Shown here: positions 11,602-20,599 of the stretch, piece by piece
Layout of the letters: each line of letters begins with the position of its first letter
How positions within the stretch are numbered: the first letter of the stretch is position 1
NCBI GenBank assembly: GCA_024803745.1
Contig: JANJXV010000013.1
Coordinates: 1,054,001-1,118,000 of the forward strand
Direction: 5' to 3'
Source of the DNA: Megascapheus bottae
Lineage: Eukaryota > Chordata > Mammalia > Rodentia > Geomyidae
Length of the DNA: 64,000 nt
Program-made: the position numbers and the translations under genes
Notes under the pieces: generated by a model
Database searches by the model: none
What the model saw: only the letters and a program-made list of their open reading frames with translations
Told to the model about the DNA's origin: nothing

Positions 11602-12169
11602 TGCTAAAACCTTGAGGAACGTAGCAATTGTTCTCGTGGCCAATCTACAACCACCCATCAGTCCTCAGGCCCGGACTATAGCCACCCATCCGTCCTCAGG
11701 CCCGGACACTCCCGGATATGGAGACCCTCCACCTAAGCCTGGAACTAGAGATAATGGCCATCTGGCTCCTACAAGTCAAACACTCCCAGATATGGAGCAT
11801 GAGTTAACGACTCTCACAGTAGGGAGAATGTGACAAAGTACCATGGAGATGCCCCTAGGGCTCTGTCCAATCAATTCAAAGCACGTAGCTCCCTAGACCA
11901 CCAATGCTTAACCTCAGCCCCTTCCTGGCTTGATGTTGTGCCAATCATTGCTAGAAGTTTGGTATGAATTTTCCCGTGTGGTGTATTGATTTGTTGCTAA
12001 TGCATTCAGGGGCCTCCCCCCTACCAAAGAATGTATAAAAGGTGCTGTAATTTTGGGCTCGGGGCCTCTGGTCTGCACTCTACTATCAGTGCGCAGACAC
12101 CCGTGCTCGAGCTCGTCAATAAACGACTCATTGCAGTTTCAGTCTCTGGTGATCCTTCTGGACACTTCA
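11602..12169 (+). mobile_element. Solo LTR, class I (gammaretrovirus-like) type
   Basis: The region has an LTR's layout: a 31-bp tandem repeat (copies starting at 11651 and 11682, ccacccatcagtcctcaggc) as in enhancer repeats, several CCAAT-like motifs, a TATAAAA box at 12034-12040 and an AATAAA at 12118-12123. The order and spacing give U3, a short R and U5. It ends near ggacacttca. I cannot fix a target duplication, so the ends are approximate. No internal viral sequence follows, so it is a solo LTR. The class assignment is inference from the tandem repeat and promoter layout. Open frames across it are not genes. Confidence 0.65.
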
Positions 12170-13019
12170 AGTTTCTGGGCAATACAGTGGCATTAACAGA
12201 GGTAGCACACAGGCCCAGAGTTCAAGCATGGTAAATGCAGGATGTGACAGGAATCCTAGATTCTACTCACACCCTCCCATGGCATCAGGGCCTGCCACTT
12301 TAATGTGTCTCTCTGTACCCAAATTCCTTATTGTGTAAATTAAAGTAGTTGAACTAGATATTCATTCAAGACATTTTTTAATTTTAACATTTTGAGCCCA
12401 CAAAGGAACCAGTAATAAAGGAGAAACAATGAATATACAGCAATATTATTTTCTTAAATGTCTCCAGTGATTCTCCATTGTAGTATAAAACTGCAAGTAA
12501 GAAATTACTTAATTTCTCTCATATTTTATAAGCACAATCTTCACACCTAACTGATGGTTTTGTATAGAAGAAGCTCAGGAAAATGTCTCTATAAGTTGCT
12601 AGTTTTGACTAAAGAATTAATAAATTTCATCTAGAATTCACCCACTCACTAGTACTGTCTCACCATTCCCCACTTGATGTACTATACTGAAAAGATGCAA
12701 ACTGCTACTTCTTTCTATTCCATCTCTTACATCTGTTATAAATATTCCACCAAGAACAGAGAAACAGAAAAGGACTTTAAAAGAGATACAGTGTAATGTT
12801 TTACTTTGCTTTGTTTCCTGAAGAACTGTTATGTAAGGATTCTTGGAAGGAGGTGAGTGGAGAAGTTATAAAAGTAATATGAATAGAAGAAGTCAATAAG
12901 GTAATATTCTCAAGATGAGAGAAACTAATCTTACATGGGCAGAAGGAATGCTATTTTATTGTAATTACATGAAAAGAAAGCAGTAACCTGTCAAGATTAG
13001 CTAATTCTCTTTTTGTTTT
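12170..13019. other. Unannotated sequence
   Basis: Bases 12205-12235 resemble the tail of a SINE second monomer (caggcccagagttcaagc). The rest has no feature I recognise. Confidence 0.4.
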
Positions 13020-13262
13020 CTTGTAAAAAATCTTAAACTGCCTGACCACCTGTGTGTGGTGTTTTCCTGGTGATCAGGCCCACCTGTGTGTGCTCTCCTT
13101 TCAAAGCTCAGCACCAAGGAAGGTTGGGGCTGCTCTCAGCCCAAAGGTGGAGAGTAGCCACTGTGCTGCTATTAAACTGACTCCTAGCTCCATTCACTGA
13201 GTACTAGTGATTCTATTGCTGGGGGATTTGGGGACCCCGAAATGGCAGGGATATTACAGAGA
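13020..13262 (+). mobile_element. Possible degenerate LTR 3' half
   Basis: GC-richer than its surroundings. Contains ctgctattaaactgactcc (ATTAAA at 13171-13176) and then gggggatttggggaccccga, reminiscent of an LTR end plus primer-binding site. No mate, no target duplication and no coding sequence are visible, so this is tentative. Confidence 0.3.
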
Positions 13263-13909
13263 GTAGCTGTGTATGTTTTATACAAAGATTAGGATGTGGT
13301 CATTTACTGGAAACTTTTTACTGTTGGGAAGGTTGCTTATGAAGTGAGAAAGGAAAAGGGAGTAGAAAATGCTGCGAGTGGCTGCTGTGAAGTGGAGGAG
13401 AAAGAGAGGCTGCAGACTGCCAAATGTTGATGAGAATCTTATCAAGAGCTTGTTTCATAAGGCCAGAACCTAGTTGTTCATATTAAGGCACCAAAGAAAT
13501 AGATGATTAACTTTATTGAAGGTTGAATCGATTCTGCTATGTGGGCTAAAATACTTAGGAGGAGTAAAGAAGCTTCTTGTATTGTTTGAAATGTGCTTTG
13601 GAATTAAAAAGGGATCAAGATTTGAATAAAAAAGAAGGCCTGATAAAGTTAAAATCCAACAATGCCAAAGATTGCTCCTAATGGTAATCTTATTGAATAA
13701 GCTGGAGGAAGGACAGATTGTGATTCAAAAGAGGGAGAGAAGGTGTTTATTGAAGTGTAAAGTTCAGTCACTAAGTAAAGCAGAAATGTTTTGTTAAAGG
13801 TCATAGATCTAGGCTGACATCAGATTAATCACACAGTTAATCCAAGTTTTCTTTTTGAAAGAATGGCTTCATATGTAAAGGAAGGCAATATAGAGGCATT
13901 GATATTTTT
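13263..13909. other. Unannotated purine-rich sequence
   Basis: A-and-G-rich, no open frame or repeat family recognised. Confidence 0.4.
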
Positions 13910-14147
13910 TCCTATTTTTTTCAGTCCTGGGTTTGAATTCTGGAGCTGGGTACTGACCCTTAGCTATTATGCTCAAGGCTATTGCTCTAACACTTGAGCC
14001 ACTGCACCTCTTCCAGCTTTTTCTGGGTAGTTTATTGGAGATGAGAATCTCAGGGAATTTCTTGCCCCAGCTGGCTTTGGACTGCCATCCTCAGATCTCA
14101 GACTCCTGAGTTACAGACTTACAGGTGTGAGCCACTGGAGCCAAGCT
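13910..14147 (-). mobile_element. B1-head composite SINE
   Basis: Antisense tail and second monomer (cagtcctgggtttgaattct, cacttgagccactgcacctc) then antisense B1-like head ending aggtgtgagccactggagcc. Confidence 0.8.
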
Positions 14148-15412
14148 TGAAATTTTAATAATCAGGATGAGTGAAGCGAAAGTCAGTGGAAGCCAAAGTT
14201 GTAGAAGAAAAATGTATGTAGGTGTTCTTACTTCAAACCCCAGAATCATTTCCATATACCATAAATAAAATGATAGTTTTCTTTGACACTAGGAACATTA
14301 TTTTTTTTTCTGGTGTGTTGTGAAGCTTGAGAAATCTGGCATTTGATCCGCTAAGCACAGATGGATGATCAAGAGGAATTATGACTTGCTTTTCTCCTTT
14401 CAATTTTCTTGTCTTCTGTAAATGAAAATATTGCTGATTTGTGAAGATCCTATCCTCAGTATATGGAATGAAAGATGAATAAGTGTGTCTTTAAGACAAA
14501 CATAGAAACTGGAAAAAACGTATGGTTATGAGCCAGGATAAAATAACTATAGAATAAAAGAATCCTTCAGAATGAAAAAAAATGAGTTCTGGTTGGAAGA
14601 CTCAAAGGAAACTTCATGGAGGAATAAAATTAAGAAAGAAGAGCTTTGACAGTTGAATTGTACCCTCCACAAATATTTTAAAATATTTATTTATATAACT
14701 GTGCAAAGTATTTTGACAAAGAAGTAACAAATACAGTGCATATTGATCAACATCACTCTTTTCATCATTTTCTTGTTTGGTTGAAGAGAGGCTCTTCCAG
14801 AAATTGGATATATGTAAATAAATTTATTAAGTGGAAATGTCAACGTTGATTATGAAGACTCCAGTTATATTTATTTAAAAGGAAAAAGTAAATGCATAGG
14901 AAAATAATTTTCATGTGATATAATGAAGAATATGGGCATATATATTACATAACAGAAAAATGAATAATTGGGATAACTTAGAGAACTGGTTGTTACCAAT
15001 TCATGGAAAGTAAGGAATGATATAAAGTATTACATGCATTGTGTATGATAGGAGACGTAAATGATTCCACCAGAGTTAAGACTTTAGCAATAGTACTAGT
15101 AGACTAGAACCAAATGGAATTTAAACTGGAATAGACAAAAGCAGAAAAGAAAGCTTGGAAGATTGAGATGGAGAGGAATAAAGGAAAGGGCGCTACTGAT
15201 CAAGCATTGTTCCAGGAATTCACAGGTCCAATTGACATTGCTTTGTATAACTAATTAAAGATAATTTTTAAAAGAGGAAAAAAAAGCTTAGAAAAGTGAC
15301 ACTTAAGTGGAAGAAAACATAGAATACTTAATGGTTTACAGGCTATTGGGGTAGATGGGAGGGTGTTAACTAAGTCAAGAAGTCAATCATGGGGAAATGA
15401 ACTCCCTTTTTG
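14148..15412. other. Unannotated AT-rich sequence
   Basis: Bases 15180-15270 loosely resemble the 3' end of older sense L1 copies seen elsewhere here (ctttgtataactaattaaag). Nothing else is recognised. Confidence 0.35.
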
Positions 15413-15418
15413 GCTGAC

Positions 15419-15729
15419 TGTCTGTCCGGCGGGACGTCAACTAGGGCCAAGAACCTAGAGGGAGGAATGAAAGGGACAGGAGACACGAAGAAGGCAGCAA
15501 GACAAGCATTCTGATCAAGCTGCGAATTTTATTTTTCACACAGGGGTTTATATACCTCTTCAGGAGAGGCAAGAGGGGGTTGGGGTACTGCTCAGGGTAG
15601 GAGGTCAGGTGGTAGGATGTTTACATATCAATACAAGCAGGCATGAGTTACTTAGTGACCTTAGGGCAAGGAACTATGCAGGCACATTCTTACGCTAAGA
15701 ATTCAGGGAGGGGGAGAATGTCTCCGACA
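15419..15729 (-). mobile_element. Solo LTR, class II (betaretrovirus-like), with 6-bp target duplication
   Basis: On the minus strand this 311-bp LTR starts TGTCGGAGACATTCTCCCCC and ends in GCCGGACAGACA. The six bases gctgac lie directly on each side (15413-15418, 15730-15735), which fixes the ends and fits class II integrases. It carries the same overlapping TATATAAA box and AATAAA signal as the provirus LTRs. It lacks an about 18-bp segment (ggaaacattttgtaatta) that the provirus LTRs have, so it belongs to a sister subfamily. It was left by recombination between two LTRs of a full insertion. Confidence 0.95.
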
Positions 15730-15845
15730 GCTGACTGAATTTTGAGAGGTTTTAGGGGGTGGTATTTGGTGAAGAGATCTAACAGTCTGCAAGAAGTTGA
15801 TACTAATAGTTCAGGAATTCGTTTTTGCTAAATACATTAATTTGA

Positions 15846-16052
15846 GCTTGGAAGCCAGTGGCTCATGTTTATTATCCTAACTACACAGGAGACTGAGATA
15901 TAATAATAAGCATTTGAAACCTTCCCAGGGAGCAAAGTTCATTTAAATACCGAGCAGCCAGAAGTCGAGCCATGGCTCAAGTAGTAGAGAACTAGATATG
16001 AATGCAAAAACTCAAAGACAACACCCAAGTTCTGAGTTTAAGTTCCCAGCTG
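15846..16052 (+). mobile_element. Decayed B1-head composite SINE
   Basis: Head agccagtggctcatgtttat and the second monomer (atggctcaagtagtagagaa, gttctgagtttaagtt) are recognisable despite heavy mutation. The tail runs into the CTAT repeat. Confidence 0.7.
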
Positions 16053-16059
16053 ATTTAAC

Positions 16060-16074
16060 TATCTATCTACCTAC

Positions 16075-16112
<38 letters not shown>

Positions 16113-16335
16113 GTCCATCTATCTCCCTACCTATCTACAATCTGCCTACCTATCTCCATATTTGTCAATAGATATATATCTATGTATATATTCATATATA
16201 ACTGTATATATTGATATAGAGATATGTGTACCTCTATAGATGTATCTATTTATCTATATACATATAGATAGATGTATATATCTGTATACATACATATAGA
16301 TAGATGTATATATCTATCTATATGTATTTAAGTGT
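16060..16335. repeat. (CTAT)n and degenerate TATC/ATAG microsatellite
   Basis: About ten clean CTAT units at 16068-16112, then interrupted CTAT/CTAC and ATATAG units to about 16335. The provirus has inserted about 40 bp downstream. Confidence 0.9.
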
Positions 16336-16375
16336 GTGTATACATACCATTTCATTGACTTAGGTCTTGTAAACT

Positions 16376-16716
16376 TGTCAGGAACATTCTCTCCCTCCCT
16401 GAATTCTTAGCATAAGAATGTGCCTGCATAGTTCCTTGCCCTAAGGGAAACATTTTGTAATTAGGTCACTAAGCAACACATGCCTGCTTGCGTTGATATG
16501 CAAACATCCTACCTACCACCGGACCTCCTACCCCGAGCAGTTTCTGTACCCCAACCCCCTCTTGCCTCTCCTGAAGAGGTATATAAATCCCTGTGTGAAA
16601 AATAAAATTGGCAGCTTGATCAGAACTCTTATCTTGCTGCCTTCCTCGTGTCTCCTGTCTCTCTCATTCCTCCCTCTAGGTTCTTGGCCCTAGTTGACGT
16701 CCCAATGGACGGGACA
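16376..16716 (+). repeat. 5' LTR of the provirus
   Basis: 341 bp from TGTCAGGAAC to GACGGGACA. TATATAAA at 16580-16587 and AATAAA at 16601-16606 lie only 21 nt apart, so the poly-A signal sits at or just upstream of the expected transcription start. Such a signal would be encoded in U3 and appear only at the 3' end of the viral RNA. Confidence 0.95.
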
Positions 16717-16718
16717 AC

Positions 16719-16736
16719 TGGCACCCAATGTGGGGC
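16719..16736 (+). promoter_or_regulatory. Primer-binding site, tRNA-Lys type
   Basis: Bases TGGCACCCAATGTGGGGC begin two nucleotides after the LTR end. They differ at two positions from the lysine-tRNA-complementary site used by betaretroviruses. In a live element this is where reverse transcription starts. Confidence 0.85.
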
Positions 16737-16871
16737 CCAGTAGCCCACGAGGCTGAGGAATGCTGTCTTCCAGGGGGAAACTTGGATCCAAGTGATTGTG
16801 TGACCGGCTTGGAGCTTCCCACCTGAGACATCAGCTTCGGTCAATGCGGAGGAGTGAAGATGGCACAGGCC

Positions 16872-17069
16872 ATGGGAGAGGCATCATCGTCACAGGAATC
16901 ATTCATCTCAGGTTTAAAAGAGGCCCTCAAGACACGAGGAACTCGGGTTAAAAAGAAAGATTTAAAGGCATTTTTTGATCATGTGGAGGACTTATGTCCT
17001 TGGTTCCCTAAGGAGGGAATGATTAATGAGGTTAAATGGCAAAGATTTGGGGACTGTTTAAATGATTAA
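16872..17069 (+). pseudogene. gag: gag matrix N-terminus (ERV), truncated
   Basis: From the ATG at 16872 the frame begins M-G-E-A-S-S, matching an N-myristoylation signal (G2, small residue at 5-6), which targets Gag to membranes for particle assembly. An in-frame ATG at 16860 lies just upstream but would not expose the glycine. The following block has the matrix-type D-L-C-P-W-F-P and W-Q-R-F-G-D-C-L motifs. A stop ends the frame at 17069 after 65 codons, far short of a full matrix domain, and no gag sequence follows directly. Confidence 0.85.
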
Positions 17070-17389
17070 GAAGATTCATGTTTTTATAAGAATTTTCATG
17101 TAATTATTGCAATTGTGGTCAAATAAGGAACATTTTCTGCTTGAAACTGTATTGATTTAAGTGATATATGAGATGTTTCACCATTTTCAGGCACTGTGTA
17201 ATTCTATTGTAATAAACTGGCAGGTATCTTTGTAATTATAAATAGTGCATGCTTGGCCATGTACACTGTAAATAGCCTTTACCAAATGTGTTTGACAAGG
17301 ACCATAATTAACATCACTTAGTGAATTGTGGTAAAGAAAAAGCGATGATTTATTTGATGTGATTGGCTTAATTGTTTTTATATGGATAA
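17070..17389. other. AT-rich segment of unknown origin inside the provirus
   Basis: About 320 bp with no retroviral motif, no open frame and clearly lower GC than the flanking gag and pol. It contains AATAAA (in tgtaataaactggc, near 17215) and has the look of a vertebrate mRNA 3' UTR. It lies exactly between the truncated matrix frame and the RT palm. It may be captured host transcript sequence or deleted and mutated viral sequence. Confidence 0.5.
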
Positions 17390-17890
17390 AATGATCATTG
17401 ATCTTAAAGATTGCTTTTTTACAATTCCCCTACACCCTGATGATTGCCTTTAGTCTCCCGCATGTTAATTTTCAGGGACCTATGCAAAGATTTCATTGGA
17501 AAATCTTGCCTCAAGGAATGGCCAATAGCCCAACCCTTTGTCAAAAATTTGTTGCACAGGCAGTGGATCCAATTCGTTTATGCTGGCCACACATTTATAT
17601 TTTGCATTATATGGATGATATTTTGTTAGCGGCTCAGGACAGGTCAGATCTACAAAATTGTTTTGTGGAACTTTCTAAAGCCTTTCTTAACCTTGGCTTG
17701 CAAATAGCTCCTGATAAAGTCCAGTTACAAGATCCCTTTACCTATTTGGGTTTAAAATTACAGCAGAAATTAGTTTTAACACCTCGCATTCAATTTTGTG
17801 TTGACTGCCTCCATACCCTTAATGATTTCCAAAAACTTCTAGGAGATCCTTTTGCCCCTCATTGATATTCTGCGAGGAGACTCTAACCCC
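17390..17890 (+). pseudogene. pol: pol reverse transcriptase palm fragment (ERV)
   Basis: Begins with the motif A block (I-D-L-K-D-C-F-F, codons from 17397) holding the first catalytic aspartate. A frameshift near 17440-17455 moves the reading into the frame of the 155-residue ORF at 17398-17865. That ORF shows L-P-Q-G-M-A-N-S-P (motif B) and Y-M-D-D at 17608-17619 with the catalytic aspartate pair. Then comes a thumb-like L-N-D-F-Q-K-L-L-G-D. After it, part of the thumb is deleted and the frame shifts again. The RT fingers that should precede it are found downstream instead, at 18687-18910. Not translatable as an enzyme. Confidence 0.9.
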
Positions 17891-17919
17891 TCTCCCCCCC
17901 TCCCCCCCCCCCCCCCCCC
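17889..17919. repeat. Poly-C tract at RT/gag junction
   Basis: About 29 of 31 bases are C, ending in 18 consecutive Cs. It lies exactly between the end of RT palm sequence and the start of gag capsid-like sequence. Confidence 0.95.
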
Positions 17920-18360
17920 GCAAGCTTCAAATTGGAAGAAGGCCCCTCAGAGCCTCCAATAATTACTCAGAAGGCTACTGAGGACCTTGCCACCTTTATA
18001 GAAAGAGTAGAACAGTAGAACGGAGCCTCCAAAAAAGTTCCCCTTGGGGCCCTTCCGAAACTGTTCATGCTGGTCTGGGAGGGGATGACCGCAGACCACA
18101 AACTGGCCTGTGCAGTAATGAAGGAAAGATCTATGGGGAGGTGGATACTTGCCACTATGTGGGCACTTAGGCCCACCAGTCACAGATGCTGGTTGCAGCC
18201 CTCAAGCCCAAACTTGCCTACATGCTTTCTACTGCCCTTACCTTTTTCAATGGGGCTGGAAGAGGAGTTTGTTATGGGTGTGGCCAGCAAGGCCATTTTC
18301 AAAAGAGATTGCCCTAGGGGATGGATAAGACATGACCGCTCCTGACAGGGATGTCTTTCA
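17920..18360 (+). pseudogene. gag: gag capsid C-terminus and nucleocapsid zinc knuckle (ERV)
   Basis: Capsid-like sequence (D-L-A-T-F-I-E-R-V near 17975, then W-E-G-M-T-A-D-H-K-L-A-C in the 18067-18345 frame) is followed by a CCHC zinc knuckle. Its cysteine codons are at 18270 and 18279 and the histidine at 18294. The fourth ligand TGC at 18310 is displaced by one base, so a single-base insertion breaks the knuckle. In-frame stops occur at about 18017 and after the knuckle. Zinc knuckles bind the packaging signal of viral RNA. This block should precede all of pol but here lies 3' of the RT palm. Confidence 0.8.
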
Positions 18361-18686
18361 GGCCAGACAAAAGGCCTAACTCCACCTAAAATACCCTGAA
18401 CCTGAGGAGCTACAATCGCCTGCCTCTCAGGCAGTTCCAAGCTCCTAGAAACTGCAGCAGGCCCCAGCTACTGGGTGTAGCTGGCCTAGCAGCATCTTAG
18501 CAATTGGCATGCCCCTTGTCCTGGCTAGAGCCATCTAGCCCCTGCTCTTAAAGAGGACCTGCCCTATAATCTCTAGGGAGAGACAAGATACGGATGTTGT
18601 GGCATTCTATGATGACTGCATTAGTTATAAAAAAAAAATTGGCATAGAACTGCTCCCCCAATTCTAGGGGCCATGGTCTAATCGCA
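18361..18686 (+). other. Probable gag-pro/pol linker, unreadable
   Basis: Follows the zinc knuckle and precedes RT fingers, where protease would lie. I see no D-T/S-G active-site motif in any frame and many stops. It is most likely deleted or decayed protease region. Confidence 0.35.
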
Positions 18687-18910
18687 TGTCCCCCTGTGGG
18701 TGGAGCAGTGGCCTATTGGTGGGAAAAACAATTGGAGCTACTAAAATTAATGAGGATCAGGCAAATAAAAGTTTCAAATACAGATTTCTTCATGATCTCC
18801 CTGCAGTATACCCATGGGGGATACCCAACCAGGGCTCCCAAGTCTCATCAATTCCTAATAATTTGTATATTTATGCTATTGAGATAAAAGATTGCTTTTT
18901 TCTAGAAACA
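18687..18910 (+). pseudogene. pol: pol reverse transcriptase fingers to motif A (ERV), second RT piece
   Basis: Across shifting frames there is a V-E-Q-W-P-like block at about 18700, then F-L-H-D-L-P-A-V, P-W-G-I-P-N-Q-G, S-I-P and I-K-D-C-F-F at about 18880-18900, the usual order of RT fingers into motif A. The motif A aspartate is replaced by glutamate (A-I-E-I-K-D-C-F-F). Motif A occurs a second time at 17397, upstream, so the two RT pieces overlap in content rather than being one sequence cut in two. Sequence after 18910 does not continue into the palm. Confidence 0.75.
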
Positions 18911-20088
18911 GTGGTTTTCCTTTAACAACCTTTTTTTTGTAAAAGATGCGCAGGTGAAAAGCAAAGGCCTCCGGAGGTAAGTAAAAGTCGACTGATCACC
19001 CTGTATGTCTGTCTAAAAAGTGCACTGTGGGCTAAAAAGCTGGACACAGCAAACTCTCTAAGGCCTGGGTGGTCAAGGGATGCCTTGACCCCCTTTGGAT
19101 TTCTTGTCAGTAACAGGGCATGCCTGAGGGTCTCACTGGCAAGAGATGTCTAAATAAGTTGTTTGGTGAGAACGTTCATCTGAGTTCGTGTTGTTGTGTT
19201 AAATGTATATGATTGAGTCCCATTTTCTGTCGTAAGTCAATGTCTGGTTCTGTTTGAGAGTAGGTTAGGATGGCCTCTGCGGGCCAGCTACCAGGGAATG
19301 GAAATTCCCTTAGGGGAGGTGCCCCCTGAGTTCACCTGATTTCAGGGCCCCACGGTCTTTCTGTCACTCTGGTAGTTTAAGGCCAGGCATGTCATCAGAA
19401 GTTTAGGACTTTCTTAAAAGTCTTTGCTTCTCTGTCTTGTTCTTGTTTTTCCTTGGGTATCTATTTATTTCTGAAAAACAAAAGTTTCGTCCCCACCTGG
19501 GGTAGGTCTAGGGCCTGGTATGGCCCCTCCCAATCCACTGCAGCTGAGGTGAGCCGAGGCCAGACAAAGCAGCTGCAGGCATAGTTTCCTTTTTCCTAAC
19601 AACCTGCTGAAGTGACAGTCTACAGACAGCTGGTGGCAGGACGCAGACTTCAGTCTTAGTTCTCATAGGCTTAAGACTCCCACCCAACTTTCATTTGCAA
19701 AAAGTATTATGGTAAAACTGATATCCATCCTAAACATGGATCCTTGTGGTTTGTGTGAGTGTGTGTACGTGAATCCTCTTAAAATGTACGGCCGATATTA
19801 ATTTTGTGCGCTTTAAGATCTTTATGAATGTGTGTGTGAATGGGTGTGAGTAAGCAAGTTCAAGGTTAAATTGTCAGCATCCAAAACAATGAATAAACAC
19901 AAGAAACTGGCTAATAGGAGTTTTCTAAAGATTCTAAAATCTGGTATTGTAATGCATACAGCTGCTTACATTGTAAACATTGTATCCTGTTTAGTCCAGA
20001 GGAATTAGGGAGATTGGTATTTATTTCCTTGAGTTAAAGTTTGAAGATAAGTATCAAAATTCAAATGTAAATTTGTTTATCAGTGTCA
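18911..20088 (+). other. ERV interior without recognised coding
   Basis: About 1.2 kb of moderate GC with no retroviral domain in any frame. The last part (19740-19860) has GTGTGTGAATG-like runs. It replaces the RT connection/RNase H region expected between RT and integrase. Unrelated filler in a class II provirus recalls non-autonomous elements such as mouse ETn, but that is analogy only. Confidence 0.45.
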
Positions 20089-20400
20089 TGTCGGAGACAT
20101 CCTCCCCTTCCCTGAATTCTTAGCATAAGAATGTACCTGCATAGTTCCTTGCCCTAAGGTCACTAAGCAACTCATGCCTGCTTGTATTGATATGTAAACA
20201 TCCTACCACCTGACCTCCTACCCTGAGCAGTACCCCAACCCCCTCTTGCCTTTCCTGAAGAGGCATATAAACCCCTGTGTGAAAAATAAAATTCGCAGCT
20301 TGATCAGAATGCTTGTCTTGCTGCCTTCTTTGTGTCTCCTGTCCCTTTCATTCCTCCCTCTAGGTTCTTGGCCCTACTTGATGTCCCGCCAGAAGGGACA
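20089..20400 (+). mobile_element. Nested solo LTR with 6-bp target duplication
   Basis: 312 bp from TGTCGGAGACATCCTCCCCT to AGAAGGGACA, flanked by gtgtca at 20083-20088 and 20401-20406. It is the same subfamily as the solo LTR at 15419 (about 11 differences by eye, no 18-bp segment). It inserted into the provirus and then lost its own interior by LTR-LTR recombination. Its TATA box has decayed to catataaa. Confidence 0.95.
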
Positions 20401-20406
20401 GTGTCA

Positions 20407-20599
20407 GAAGCTTTGCCTGCCTGTATCTTAAAACTGTTTAGGTAATAAGATAAGCTGGCACAAAGTCTGGTCAGATGAACTGAGTGGACCATCTTTGTCC
20501 TTCTTCCTTGCAGACTGACACTGGAAATCTGATGGTAAAGTGGGTGATATGAGTATTTCTTAAACTTGTCTGCTAATGATTTAAGTCAGATCCCTGCCA
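20407..20599 (+). other. ERV interior, unrecognised
   Basis: Continuation of the non-coding interior interrupted by the nested LTR. No domain is recognised. Confidence 0.4.

Noticed and set aside
11597..11833. 78-residue frame
   Set aside because: Lies in the U3 part of an LTR and spans its 31-bp repeats.
16493..16693. 66-residue frame, with similar ones at 20246
   Set aside because: Runs across LTR U3-R-U5; related LTRs give the same frame because the DNA is repeated.
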